Origin: CAVRXQ01 sp963849105
Lineage (GTDB): Bacteria > Actinomycetota > Acidimicrobiia > Acidimicrobiales > Bog-793
Length of the DNA: 64,000 bases
Direction: 5' to 3'
NCBI GenBank assembly: GCA_963849105.1
Contig: CAWKGD010000001.1
Location: forward strand, 62,001-126,000
This document shows positions 17,725 through 26,412 of the stretch, one piece after another. Within the stretch, counting starts at the first letter, position 1. Each line of letters opens with the position of its first letter. The notes below the pieces were generated by a model. The model saw only the letters and a program-made list of their open reading frames with translations, did no database searches and had not been told where the DNA came from. The position numbers and the translations under genes were made by a program.

Positions 17725-19008
17725 ATGCACTCCAAGGTGCCGGACCGGCGGGTGACGGCGTCGGAGCAACGTCGGCTGCGGGTCGCGTTGCTCTGCTATC
17801 GGGGTAACCCGAGATGCGGCGGACAAGGCGTGTATGCCCGCCACCTCTCGCGTGCACTCGTCAACGCCGGACACGACGTCACCGTGTTCTCCGGCCAGCC
17901 GTACCCGGAACTCGGCGCAGGGGTCGAATTCGAGCCGGTCCCGAGTCTCGATCTGTACCGCGATCTCGACCCCTTCCGCTCACCGCGACTGCGGGAGATC
18001 GAGTCGTTCGCCGACGTCGCGGAGCTCCTCACCATGTGGAGCGGGGGGTTCGGCGAGCCGCGCCCGTTTTCGTGGCGAGTCGCAGCGGCGCTTTCGGGCC
18101 GCCGCTCCGACTTCGACGTCATCCACGACAATCACGGGCTTGGGACGGGCTTGATCCGGATGATCGAAGAGGGCTGGCCGGTGGTCGCGTCGGTGCATCA
18201 CCCGGTGACGATCGATAAGGCGCTCGATCTCCGTCACGCGCCAAGCTTCAGACGGCGTGTCGTGCTCCGGCGCTGGTACGGGTTCGCGAGGATGCAGTCT
18301 CGCGTCGCGCGTCGGCTCGATCGCCTCGTGACAGTTTCCGAATCGGCGCGCGCCGACGTCATCTCCGAGATGGGCGTCGAACCCGGGCGTGTCACGGTCG
18401 TTCCGCTCGGCGTCGACCCTGCGACATGGCGGCCGATCGAGAAGACCACCCGCGTGCCGGGGCGGATCATGACGACGACGAGCGCCGATGTCCCGTTGAA
18501 GGGGCTCGCCCACCTCATCGAGGCGCTGGCGAAGATCCGCACGGAGCGCGAGGACGCGCATCTCGTTGTCATCGGGACGCTGCGCGAGGGAAGCGCCGTC
18601 GATCGGGCGATCGCTCGGTTCGGGGTCCGGCAGCACGTGGCTTTCGTCGGCGGCGAGTCCGACGAGGAGATCGTCGAGCGGTATGCGCACGCTTCTGTCG
18701 CGGTCGTGCCTTCGCTCTACGAGGGCTTCTCGTTGCCGGCGATCGAGGCGATGGCGTGCGGGGTTCCGCTCGTCGTCACCTCCGCGGGCGCACTGCCCGA
18801 GGTGGCGGGTGAGGCGTCACTCGTCGTCGACCCGGCGGACGCGAGCGCTCTCGCGGGTGCGATCGCCAAGGTTCTCGGCGACGGGGACCTTGCGGAGCGA
18901 CTCGGGGAGGCAGGTCGCTCCCGCGTACTCGAGCGTTTTTCCTGGGACCGCGTCGCAGCGGCGACCGTTGCGCAATACCGCCTCGTGATCGATCGACGCC
19001 CGTGCTGA
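17725..19008 (+). CDS. Glycosyltransferase family 4 (GT-B fold)
   Basis: Retaining sugar-nucleotide glycosyltransferase of 427 residues. The N-lobe starts VALLCYRGNPRCGGQGVYAR, with the Gly-rich acceptor loop. The C-lobe has the donor-binding EX7E-type element VVPSLYEGFSLPAIEAMACG. TVSESARADV and VVPLGVDP are typical of GT4. The 3' end overlaps the methyltransferase start by seven bases, and a 336-residue helical protein follows, so the three form one translational unit. Sugar and acceptor are unknown. Confidence 0.88.
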   Translation: MHSKVPDRRVTASEQRRLRVALLCYRGNPRCGGQGVYARHLSRALVNAGHDVTVFSGQPYPELGAGVEFEPVPSLDLYRDLDPFRSPRLREIESFADVAELLTMWSGGFGEPRPFSWRVAAALSGRRSDFDVIHDNHGLGTGLIRMIEEGWPVVASVHHPVTIDKALDLRHAPSFRRRVVLRRWYGFARMQSRVARRLDRLVTVSESARADVISEMGVEPGRVTVVPLGVDPATWRPIEKTTRVPGRIMTTTSADVPLKGLAHLIEALAKIRTEREDAHLVVIGTLREGSAVDRAIARFGVRQHVAFVGGESDEEIVERYAHASVAVVPSLYEGFSLPAIEAMACGVPLVVTSAGALPEVAGEASLVVDPADASALAGAIAKVLGDGDLAERLGEAGRSRVLERFSWDRVAAATVAQYRLVIDRRPC

Positions 19009-19715
19009 CGATCGATCTCGATCGGGCCGAGGTGGCGAGCGGCTTGCGCGTCCTCGACCTCGGTTGCGGGTCGGGCCGCCACAGCTTCGCCGCCCTTGTT
19101 CGCGGCGCGGACGTCGTCGCGCTCGACAAGAGCCGCTCCGAGGTCGCGGCCGTGGTCGAAATGACGCGCGCGATGGCGCAATCGGGCGAGATCGATGACG
19201 CGGCGCAGCGGGGCGCCGTGGTTGCAGACATGGGGAACCTGCCCTTCGCTGCATCTTCGTTCGATCGGGTCTTCGCGTCCGAGGTCTTCGAGCATCTAGC
19301 GGAGGACGTGCGAGCGATGCGGGAGGTCGCGCGGATCGTCCGACCCGGCGGACTCGTCGCAGTCACGGTTCCCCGCGCCGGGCCCGAACGGGCGAATTGG
19401 GCGGTTTCCGACGCCTACCACGAGGTCGAAGGCGGACACGTCCGCATCTACCGCCGCCGCGACCTCGTGGCGCTTTTGCGCGCAGCCGGTCTCCGCGTGG
19501 TCGGGAGTCACCACGCGCACGCTCTGCATTCGCCGTACTGGTTCTTGCGGTGTCTCGTCGGCGTCGGGCGGGACGATCATCTGCTCGTCCGTTCCTACCA
19601 TCGGCTGTTGGTCTGGGACATCACCCGTCGGCCAGTCGTCACCCGCCTCCTCGAGCGCCTGCTCAACCCGCTGATCGGAAAGAGCCTCGTCGTCTACGCG
19701 GAGCGGCCGCGATGA
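19002..19715 (+). CDS. Class I SAM-dependent methyltransferase (Methyltransf_11 type)
   Basis: A 237-residue Rossmann methyltransferase. Motif I is VLDLGCGSGRHSFA, the adenine acidic residue lies in VVALDKS, and FDRVFASEVFEHL is the post-II segment. A C-terminal hydrophobic SPYWFLRCLVGVG region may contact a lipid-like acceptor. GTG start inside the glycosyltransferase gene and an ATGA overlap with the next gene indicate coupling. The substrate is likely the same glycan or lipid as the GT4 product. Confidence 0.85.
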   Translation: MLTIDLDRAEVASGLRVLDLGCGSGRHSFAALVRGADVVALDKSRSEVAAVVEMTRAMAQSGEIDDAAQRGAVVADMGNLPFAASSFDRVFASEVFEHLAEDVRAMREVARIVRPGGLVAVTVPRAGPERANWAVSDAYHEVEGGHVRIYRRRDLVALLRAAGLRVVGSHHAHALHSPYWFLRCLVGVGRDDHLLVRSYHRLLVWDITRRPVVTRLLERLLNPLIGKSLVVYAERPR

Positions 19716-20722
19716 GCGAAGCTGCGCTCGATCGGTTCGATGACGAAGGACTCGAGCGGACGGCGTCGACGATCCTCGCGACCCAACGCGACGACGGCGC
19801 GATCCCGTGGTTTGTCGGTGGTCGACTCGACCCATGGAATCACGTCGAGGCGGCGATGGCGCTCGCCGCGGCCGGGGAGGTCGAAGGGGCGAGGCTCGCC
19901 TTCCGGTGGTTGGCCGGTCACCAACGAGTGGACGGGTCGTGGTTCGCTGCGTACTCCGAAGACGCGTCGGTGCTCGAAGACCACTGCGATACGAACGCCA
20001 CGGCCTACGTCGCGACTGGTCTTCACCTTTATCTCGCTGCGACGGGGGACCGGGAATTCGTTCGAGAGTGCTTCGGCACCGTCGAGCGCGCGCTCGATTT
20101 CGTCGCGAGCAACGTCAATGAATGCGGGATGTTGCCGTGGTCAATCGGACCAGGAGAGGCCATCTCACCAAACAGCCTGCTCGCGGCCAGCGCTTCAGTC
20201 GTGAGCAGCCTTCGATCGGGTGCGGAGCTTTCAACTGAGGTGGGCAAGCCGCGCCCAGCATGGCTCGAGGCCGCGGATCGGATGGCGAGCGCGATCGGCA
20301 CAGACGAATCCGCCTTCTTGGACAAATCCGACTTCGCGATGGACTGGTACTACCCGGTCCTTTCTGGGGTGCTCGATCGAGACAGGGCCCGGACACGGAT
20401 CGCGGAGGGTCTGTCGCGTTTCGTCATCGCGGACCATGGAGTGCGTTGCCGCGCGGATGGGGAGTGGGTGACCGCCGCCGAGTCGGCAGAGTGCGCGATC
20501 GCGTGCGCACGCGCGGGATTCGACCGCCTCGCCCGCCGCCTCTTTGACGCCGCGCAAGCACTCAGCGATCCCGACGGAGCCGTGCGCACCGGAGTTGTTC
20601 ATCCCGACCGCTCGGAATACCCGAAGGGCGAGCGCACGTCGTACTCGGCGGCGGCGATCGTCCTCGCCGCCGATGTTCTGGCGGGCGGCGCGAGCGCGCG
20701 GATCTTCTCGGCGCTCAGCTGA
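19712..20722 (+). CDS. Alpha/alpha-toroid protein (prenyltransferase- or glycosidase-like), function unknown
   Basis: A 336-residue soluble, helix-rich protein with repeated aromatic/Gly motifs: TQRDDGAIPWFVGG, GHQRVDGSWFAAY and SDPDGAVRTGVVHP. QxxDGxxPW/W repeats occur in squalene-cyclase/prenyltransferase toroids and in six-hairpin glycosidases. Databases often label similar proteins prenyltransferase. No DxDD or clear catalytic pair is visible. Starts at ATG 19712 by an ATGA overlap with the methyltransferase. Its 3' end overlaps the convergent gene by eight bases. It is a fixed companion of the GT4/methyltransferase pair here; real activity is open. Confidence 0.6.
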   Translation: MSEAALDRFDDEGLERTASTILATQRDDGAIPWFVGGRLDPWNHVEAAMALAAAGEVEGARLAFRWLAGHQRVDGSWFAAYSEDASVLEDHCDTNATAYVATGLHLYLAATGDREFVRECFGTVERALDFVASNVNECGMLPWSIGPGEAISPNSLLAASASVVSSLRSGAELSTEVGKPRPAWLEAADRMASAIGTDESAFLDKSDFAMDWYYPVLSGVLDRDRARTRIAEGLSRFVIADHGVRCRADGEWVTAAESAECAIACARAGFDRLARRLFDAAQALSDPDGAVRTGVVHPDRSEYPKGERTSYSAAAIVLAADVLAGGASARIFSALS

Positions 20723-21368
20723 CCGGATTCGCAACAAGGACACGCAGACTTCCTTCTCCGGCGCCCGGAACCTCGGTGAAGCGTCCGCTCGCGACGGCGT
20801 CGCAGAAGCACTCGAATGGCGGTCGCCCGCCGTCGTTCGGGTCCGGGAAGACATCGTGGAAGGCGAGGAATCCTCCCGGCGAGACGTGTGGCGCCCAGCT
20901 CCGGTAGTCGCTCCAGCAGGCGGCCCGACCGTGGCCGCCGTCGATGAAGACGAGGCCAGCTTTCGCGTGCCACCGTCTGGCAACGGCGGCCGAATCGCCG
21001 ACGACACAGGTGACGATGTCGTCGGTCGCGGCGACCTTCAGTCCGGTCCGAAAGTGCGGCAGGGAGTCCATCATTCCGGTTCCCCGATCAACGAGCGACG
21101 GGTCGTGGTCGGGCCAGCCTTTTTGCATCTCCTCGGAGCCCCGGTGGTGGTCGACGCTGAAGACGACACCGGACGGCTGTTCAGCGACCGCCGCGGCGAG
21201 AAACAGCGTCGAACGCCCGAGGTAGGAGCCGATCTCGACGATCGGTCCGATCCGTGCCGCCCGCCGCGCCAGCACGAAGAGCGCCATCGCCTCGCCCAGG
21301 GGGAAGAATCCCGGTGTCGCCTCGGCGCGATGAAGGAGCGCCGCGACCCGGGGCGTTTGCGCGGCCAT
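20715..21368 (-). CDS. Class I SAM-dependent methyltransferase (Methyltransf_24/CmcI-like)
   Basis: A 217-residue methyltransferase with motif I IVEIGSYLGRSTLFLAAA, VVFSVDHHRGSEEM, and the family-typical GLVFIDGGHGRAACWSDY metal/SAM segment. The HDVFPDP loop follows. This branch includes O-methyltransferases acting on sugars or small metabolites. It faces the GT4 cassette convergently and is divergent from the cyclase gene. Its link to the cassette is by position only. Confidence 0.8.
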   Translation of the reverse strand: MAAQTPRVAALLHRAEATPGFFPLGEAMALFVLARRAARIGPIVEIGSYLGRSTLFLAAAVAEQPSGVVFSVDHHRGSEEMQKGWPDHDPSLVDRGTGMMDSLPHFRTGLKVAATDDIVTCVVGDSAAVARRWHAKAGLVFIDGGHGRAACWSDYRSWAPHVSPGGFLAFHDVFPDPNDGGRPPFECFCDAVASGRFTEVPGAGEGSLRVLVANPVS

Positions 21369-21478
21369 CGATCCATATCTGAGCGTTCAAGCCGCGTTGG
21401 CGTCCACCGCGGGCGTTCTTCCTCGCCAGAGGCGCTCCGTTCGGTACTCTCGACGTGAGCTGACCCGGGAGAAACGGC

Positions 21479-24400
21479 TTGCGCTGTCCTTCATGCGGCT
21501 CGAACAACGCAGAGAACGCTCGATTTTGCGGCGACTGCGGGACGCCACTCGCCGCGACCTGCCCGCAGTGCGGTGCGCCGAGTTCCGGGCGCCGATTCTG
21601 CGACCAGTGCGGCGAGCCGCTGACCGACGCGCCGGAAAGCGGCGAAGTTTCACCGCTCAGGCAGAAGCCGGCCGTCGAAGGGCCAGCCAGCGAGGAGCGT
21701 CGGTTCGTTTCCGCGTTGTTCGCCGACCTCGTCGGGTTCACGAGCCTGTCTGAGACCCGCGACGCGGAAGACGTTCGTGATCTTCTCGTCCGCTTCTCCG
21801 AAGTCGCGCGTACGGTCGTCGAACGCTATGGCGGCATTGTCGACAATTTCATCGGGGACGCGGTCTTCGCGGTTTGGGGAACGCCCGTCGCCCACGAGGA
21901 CGACGCCGAGCGCGCCGTGCGTTGCGCACTCGAGCTCATCGAGGCGATCGAGCTGATGGGCGGCGACGTCGGACTGCCGGGCCTGGCGGCGCGCGCCGGT
22001 GTGCTCACCGGAGAGGTCGCGGTGAACGAAGGAGGACCGACGCCCCGACTCGTCGCCGGCGATCTCGTGAATACGGCGTCGCGTTTTCAGACGGCGGCCG
22101 AACCGCGCACGGTGTATGTCGGCGAATCGACCTACCTCGCGACGAACCAGGTCATCGCGTACCGGCCGGTCGGGGAACTCACCTTGAAGGGGAAGGAAGA
22201 GCCGGTTCGCGCGTGGCAGGCGACTCGCGTCATCGGCGACCGCCAATCTGTCGATCGAGGTGTCGAAGCGCCCTTTGTGGGCCGTGCGGTTGAGTTTCGA
22301 ACGCTGAAGGACGCGCTCGAGTCGGTGCGGGAAGAGCACCGCATCCGCTTGGTCTCAGTGACCGGAATTCCCGGCATCGGAAAGAGCCGCCTTTCGACCG
22401 AGTTTTTCAAGTACGTCGAAGGCATCGCCCGGAACCACTACTGGCACGAGGGTCGCAGCCCCGCCTACGGCGAGGGGATCAGCTTCTGGGCGCTCGCGGA
22501 GATGGTGCGCATGCGCGCCCGGATCAGCGACGAAGAGGACGCGTCCTCGTCTCGTGCGAAGCTGGGTTCGGTCCTCTCCGAGTTCGTCGACGATGAATCC
22601 GAACGCGAGTGGATCGGCGAGCGCCTTTCGCATCTGCTCGGTCTGACTGAAGCGCCCGGCGGTTCGCGCGAAGAGACGTTCTCGGCGTGGCGGAGGTTCT
22701 TCGAGCTCATCGCTCGGCGCGACCCGGTCGTCATGGTCTTCGAAGATCTTCAGTGGGCCGACTCCGGCCTCGTCGACTTCATCGAGTCCCTGCTCGAGTG
22801 GTCACGCAATCATCCGATCCTCATCGTCACGCTGGCGCGGCCAGAACTGTTCGAGCGGCGGCCGAACTGGGGAGCCGGGCAGCGAAACTTCACGTCGATC
22901 CACCTGGAGCCGCTCGGAGATGAGGCGATGCGTGAGCTGCTTTTCGGACTCGTCGTCGACCTCCCCGAAACGGTCGCGGACCGGATCCTCGAACGCAGCG
23001 AAGGGGTGCCGCTCTACGCGGTCGAGATCGTCCGAATGCTCTCCGCGAAGGGACTCCTCGTCGAAGACGGCGGCGCGTATCGGGCGTCCGGCGACCTCGG
23101 CGACATCGAGCTTCCCGACAGCTTGCACGCGCTGGTGGCCTCTCGGCTGGATGTCCTTCCGCCCGATGGGCGCGGCTTGCTCCAGGACGCGTCGGTGCTC
23201 GGCAAGAGCTTCTTGATCGCGGCGCTCGCGGCGGTCACGGGTCGCGACGCCGCCGAACTCGAGAGCACGATGCGTGATCTCGTCCGACGCGAATTCCTCA
23301 CCGTCGACTTGGACCCGCGTTCTCCCGAGCGGGGCGAGTACGGCTTCTTGCAGAGCGTGATCCGCGAAGTTGCGTACTCGACGCTGTCGCGCAGGGATCG
23401 GCGCGAGAAGCACCTCGCCGCGGCGACGCACTTTGGTTCGTTCGGCGACGATGAGCTGGCAGGCGTCGTCGCTTCGCACTACCTGGAGGCCTATCGAGCA
23501 TCACCCGATGGGCCGGAGCGTGACGACCTCGCGAGCGAGGCGAGCGGATTTCTCGCCGACGCCGGACGGCGCGCCCTTTCCCTCGGGGCGCCCGAGCTCG
23601 CTCGCTCATACTTCGAGCAGTCGCTCGAGATCACGCCGATGGGTCGCGCGCACGCAGAACTCACCGTGCTCGCAGCGCGAGCGGCGCAGAGCGCCTTCCA
23701 GACCTCCCGTTCGGTCGAACTCGCCGATCACGCGATCGCTGAGTTTGAAGCCCTCGGCGATCGCGAGTCCGTCGCCGAAGTTGTCTCGCGTTTCGGATTC
23801 GAATTCGCCGAAGTTCTTGGCTCATTTGCCGAATCGATCGCGCGGGCAGAGAAAGCGTACGCGGCCCTCGGCGAAGACGGCTCGGTGGTGATGCGGGGGC
23901 GGCTCGCCGCCATGATCGCTGGTCTTCGGTCGAACATCGGGGAGATGGACCAGCCGCTCGAATGGTCCGACCGCGCGCTCTCGCTCATCCAACAGACCGA
24001 CGACGACGAGGGGCTCATCAGCGCCCTCGAATCCCGATCATTTGCGCTTTTTCGAAAGGGTCGGCGTCGAGAGAGCGTGATCTTGATGCGCGGGGCGATT
24101 GATGTCGCTGAGGCGTCGGCGATGAATGAGAAGGTCGTGGAGGCCCTTTCGATGATTTCGGTCTTCTCGCTCGAGGACGATCCGCGCGACGCGCTTGGCG
24201 CGCAGCTGAGGGCGGTCGAGATCGCGCGAAGGTCGGGACTGCGCCCGCACGAGATGGGGAACCTCGCGAATCTCACCGAAGGCGCGGTGTTGCTCGGCGA
24301 CTGGGAGGTTGCCCGGTCTGGTCTCGCCGGTCTCGACGCGATCGAGATCCCCGAGTCAAGCTGGCATTTTCTCTACCGAGAGTTGACGCGTTCATTACTT

Positions 24401-24976
24401 ATCGCACTCACCGAGGACCTGACCGAGGGTCTCAGGCTCTCTGATCTCGTCGCCGACGCGGTCGCGGCCTCCGAAAACCTTCCGCTGCGCGCGACCCATC
24501 TCTGGGAGCGGGCGCTCATGCACCTCCTGTCCGGGGAGACGGCGACGGCTCTCGCCGAGGCGGTCGCCTCGTTCCAAACCGACCCGACGGGGATCAATGC
24601 CGCTGAGGCCTTGCGGATAAAGGCGCGGGCGGCATCGTGGCTTCACGACACCGAAGGCGCACGATCTGCCCTGGCTGCGATGGAGGCGATGCGGGGACGC
24701 GTGATGGCGGCAGCGCGCGAGACGGTTGCTGCTGGCGTCGCCGCACTCGAGCACCGAATCCCGGAGTCGCTCACCCATTACCAAGCCGCGGTTCGCGGCT
24801 GGAAAGAGTTGGATTCACCCCTCCAACTCGCGTTTTGTTGGATTGACATGTCGAAGCTGCTCGATCCACAAACTGAAGCGAACGACGCGGCGAACCTCGC
24901 ACGCGATCTTCTCAATCGCGTCGGCGCGACACCGATGTTGACGCTCGTCACAAGAGCCATCGAAGATGCGATATGA
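21479..24976 (+). CDS. Zinc-ribbon/class III nucleotide cyclase/AAA ATPase/TPR signalling protein
   Basis: Large 1165-residue regulator. Residues 1-50 hold two zinc ribbons (CPSCG, FCGDCG, CPQCG, FCDQCG). About 75-250 is a class III cyclase domain: metal Asp in FADLVGFTSLSE, second Asp in IGDAVFAVWG, Asn/Arg pair in NTASRF. The usual substrate-specifying Lys before the second motif is Asn (VDNFIGD). About 260-520 is an AAA/STAND ATPase with Walker A GIPGIGKSR near 295 and VVMVFEDLQWAD near 417. The rest is TPR-like helices. The start is TTG 21479, six bases after GGGAGA. It probably makes cyclic nucleotide or acts as a sensor scaffold; the ligand is unknown. Confidence 0.85.
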   Translation: MRCPSCGSNNAENARFCGDCGTPLAATCPQCGAPSSGRRFCDQCGEPLTDAPESGEVSPLRQKPAVEGPASEERRFVSALFADLVGFTSLSETRDAEDVRDLLVRFSEVARTVVERYGGIVDNFIGDAVFAVWGTPVAHEDDAERAVRCALELIEAIELMGGDVGLPGLAARAGVLTGEVAVNEGGPTPRLVAGDLVNTASRFQTAAEPRTVYVGESTYLATNQVIAYRPVGELTLKGKEEPVRAWQATRVIGDRQSVDRGVEAPFVGRAVEFRTLKDALESVREEHRIRLVSVTGIPGIGKSRLSTEFFKYVEGIARNHYWHEGRSPAYGEGISFWALAEMVRMRARISDEEDASSSRAKLGSVLSEFVDDESEREWIGERLSHLLGLTEAPGGSREETFSAWRRFFELIARRDPVVMVFEDLQWADSGLVDFIESLLEWSRNHPILIVTLARPELFERRPNWGAGQRNFTSIHLEPLGDEAMRELLFGLVVDLPETVADRILERSEGVPLYAVEIVRMLSAKGLLVEDGGAYRASGDLGDIELPDSLHALVASRLDVLPPDGRGLLQDASVLGKSFLIAALAAVTGRDAAELESTMRDLVRREFLTVDLDPRSPERGEYGFLQSVIREVAYSTLSRRDRREKHLAAATHFGSFGDDELAGVVASHYLEAYRASPDGPERDDLASEASGFLADAGRRALSLGAPELARSYFEQSLEITPMGRAHAELTVLAARAAQSAFQTSRSVELADHAIAEFEALGDRESVAEVVSRFGFEFAEVLGSFAESIARAEKAYAALGEDGSVVMRGRLAAMIAGLRSNIGEMDQPLEWSDRALSLIQQTDDDEGLISALESRSFALFRKGRRRESVILMRGAIDVAEASAMNEKVVEALSMISVFSLEDDPRDALGAQLRAVEIARRSGLRPHEMGNLANLTEGAVLLGDWEVARSGLAGLDAIEIPESSWHFLYRELTRSLLIALTEDLTEGLRLSDLVADAVAASENLPLRATHLWERALMHLLSGETATALAEAVASFQTDPTGINAAEALRIKARAASWLHDTEGARSALAAMEAMRGRVMAAARETVAAGVAALEHRIPESLTHYQAAVRGWKELDSPLQLAFCWIDMSKLLDPQTEANDAANLARDLLNRVGATPMLTLVTRAIEDAI

Positions 24977-25068
24977 GCGGGCGCGAACCCGAGGAAAAGC
25001 TTCGCTTCGAAGAGGCGTCTGAGTCCGCGCGATCCGCCGTCACCGAACTGGCGGGTCGCGCCGCATAG
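24973..25068 (+). CDS. Possible 31-residue peptide coupled to the cyclase gene
   Basis: ATG 24973 overlaps the cyclase stop by ATGA and opens a 31-codon frame, MSGREPEEKLRFEEASES and onward, ending TAG 25066-25068. It is charged and helical with no known family. The overlap style matches real junctions here, but the length allows chance. The remaining bases up to 25246 hold no supported gene. Confidence 0.3.
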   Translation: MSGREPEEKLRFEEASESARSAVTELAGRAA

Positions 25069-25246
25069 TCGGGTCGAATCTCGGCCGCGGAAAGCGCGGA
25101 CCACACGCCGAGGCCGACGAGGATCCCTGCCGAAATCCTCCGTGCGAGGACGAGCGGCGTGACTGGTGACCACCCGGCTGACGGCGATTCGAGCTCGAAT
25201 GTCGGATCGACGTGATTGCGCGGCGGATGTAGTTACGGTGAGGTCG

Positions 25247-25561
25247 ATGGACGAGGTTCTCGAGGACATCGAGCGCTGGCGGGAGTCGGGGAAGACGGTC
25301 GCGCTCGCCCGCGTCGTCGGGGTGGAGGGCTCGGCGCCGCGTGGTCCGGGCGCGGCGATGGCGGTCGCCGCAGATGGGGAGGTCGCGGGGTCGATCTCCG
25401 GCGGGTGCGTCGAGGGGGCGGTCGTCACCGCAGCGCTGGAGGTGCTCGAGTCCGGAAGGGCACGTCTGTGCACGTTCGGATACTCCGACGAAGAGGCGTT
25501 CGCTGTCGGCCTCACCTGCGGCGGCACGGTGCGCGTCTTCGTCGAGCCGCTCGAATGGTAG
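25247..25561 (+). CDS. XdhC/CoxI-family domain protein, N-terminal module
   Basis: A 104-residue stand-alone XdhC_CoxI domain. In full-length XdhC this domain helps hand the molybdenum cofactor to xanthine dehydrogenase. Recognisable are VALARVVGVEGSAPRGPGAA, SISGGCVEGAV and LTCGGTVRVFVEPL. The Cys in GGCVE and TCGG are conserved in the family. ATG 25247 has a GGTGAGG site; GTG 25238 is an alternative. It overlaps the next XdhC gene by seven bases and starts the xanthine dehydrogenase operon. Confidence 0.85.
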   Translation: MDEVLEDIERWRESGKTVALARVVGVEGSAPRGPGAAMAVAADGEVAGSISGGCVEGAVVTAALEVLESGRARLCTFGYSDEEAFAVGLTCGGTVRVFVEPLEW

Positions 25562-26412
25562 GGGCGGTCTTCGACGCGCTGCGCGCCAAGCTGCGAAACG
25601 ACGAGCCTGTCGCTCTCGCGAGCGTCGTCGAGACCGGGCTAGCCGGGGATGCGATCGGCACAGAAGACGGCCTTCCGACCGCAGATGAAGCGGCACCGGG
25701 TTCTGCGATGCTGATCCTCGAGGACGGCAGCTCGATCGGGTCGCTCGGCAACGCCGAGCTCGACCGATCTGTCGCGAGGGACGCGATCGGCTATCTCGCC
25801 TCTGGGGTGAGTGCTCTTCGTCGCTACGGCGCGCACGGCGAGGCGAGAAGAGAAGAGATCGCTGTCTTCATCGAGTCGTACATCGCCCCTGCGCGAATGG
25901 TGATCTGCGGAGCGGTCGACTTCTCGAGATCGCTCGCCCGGGTCGCGAAGATCCTCGGCTATCGCGCCATCGTCTGCGACCCGCGGCCGGTCTTCGCGAC
26001 GTCCACGCGCTTTCCGATGGCCGACGAGATCGTGGTCGATTGGCCGGATCGGTATCTCGCCTCGATCGGAGATTCGCTCGGCGCACGCGACGCAATCTGT
26101 GTGTTGACGCACGATCCGAAGTTCGACGTCCCCGCGCTCGCTGCGGCGGTGCGCACGCAGTCGGGGTATGTCGGCGCGATGGGTTCGCGTCGCACGACGA
26201 ACGATCGTGTCGAGCGCCTGCGCGAAGCGGGCCTCGACGAGGCGCAGATCGCGCGGATCCGGGCTCCGATGGGGCTCGACATCGACGCGCACACGACTGA
26301 GGAGACGGCGATTTCAATCTGCGCGGAGATCATCGCGGCGCGCGGCGGCGTGGAGAGCGTGTCGCCTCTGTCACGTCTCGACGGTCCGATCCACCGTCGG
26401 CCGTTTGGGTGA
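25555..26412 (+). CDS. XdhC-family Moco insertion/maturation factor with Rossmann domain
   Basis: A 285-residue protein with an N-terminal degenerate XdhC_CoxI module (about 1-85; SSIGSLGNAELDRSV where the partner has SISGGCVEG). It also has a C-terminal XdhC Rossmann domain (about 110-270; MVICGAVDFSRSLARVAK, VGAMGSRRTTNDRVERL, RIRAPMGLDIDAHTTEE). It is expected to bind Moco and assist its insertion or sulfuration. With the preceding gene it supplies the parts of XdhC plus a duplicated module. Starts ATG 25555, ends in a GTGA overlap with the MocA-like gene. Confidence 0.87.
   Translation: MVGAVFDALRAKLRNDEPVALASVVETGLAGDAIGTEDGLPTADEAAPGSAMLILEDGSSIGSLGNAELDRSVARDAIGYLASGVSALRRYGAHGEARREEIAVFIESYIAPARMVICGAVDFSRSLARVAKILGYRAIVCDPRPVFATSTRFPMADEIVVDWPDRYLASIGDSLGARDAICVLTHDPKFDVPALAAAVRTQSGYVGAMGSRRTTNDRVERLREAGLDEAQIARIRAPMGLDIDAHTTEETAISICAEIIAARGGVESVSPLSRLDGPIHRRPFG

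Noticed and set aside
19397..19711. In-frame extension upstream of the 336-residue toroid protein
   Set aside because: It overlaps the methyltransferase in another frame and is Arg/Pro-rich; the ATGA-coupled ATG 19712 is the sensible start.
25069..25190. Minus-strand hydrophobic stretch (ISAGILVGLGVWSAL) resembling the end of a LysE-type exporter
   Set aside because: No usable start codon after the upstream in-frame stop and no further family motif; not reported as a gene.
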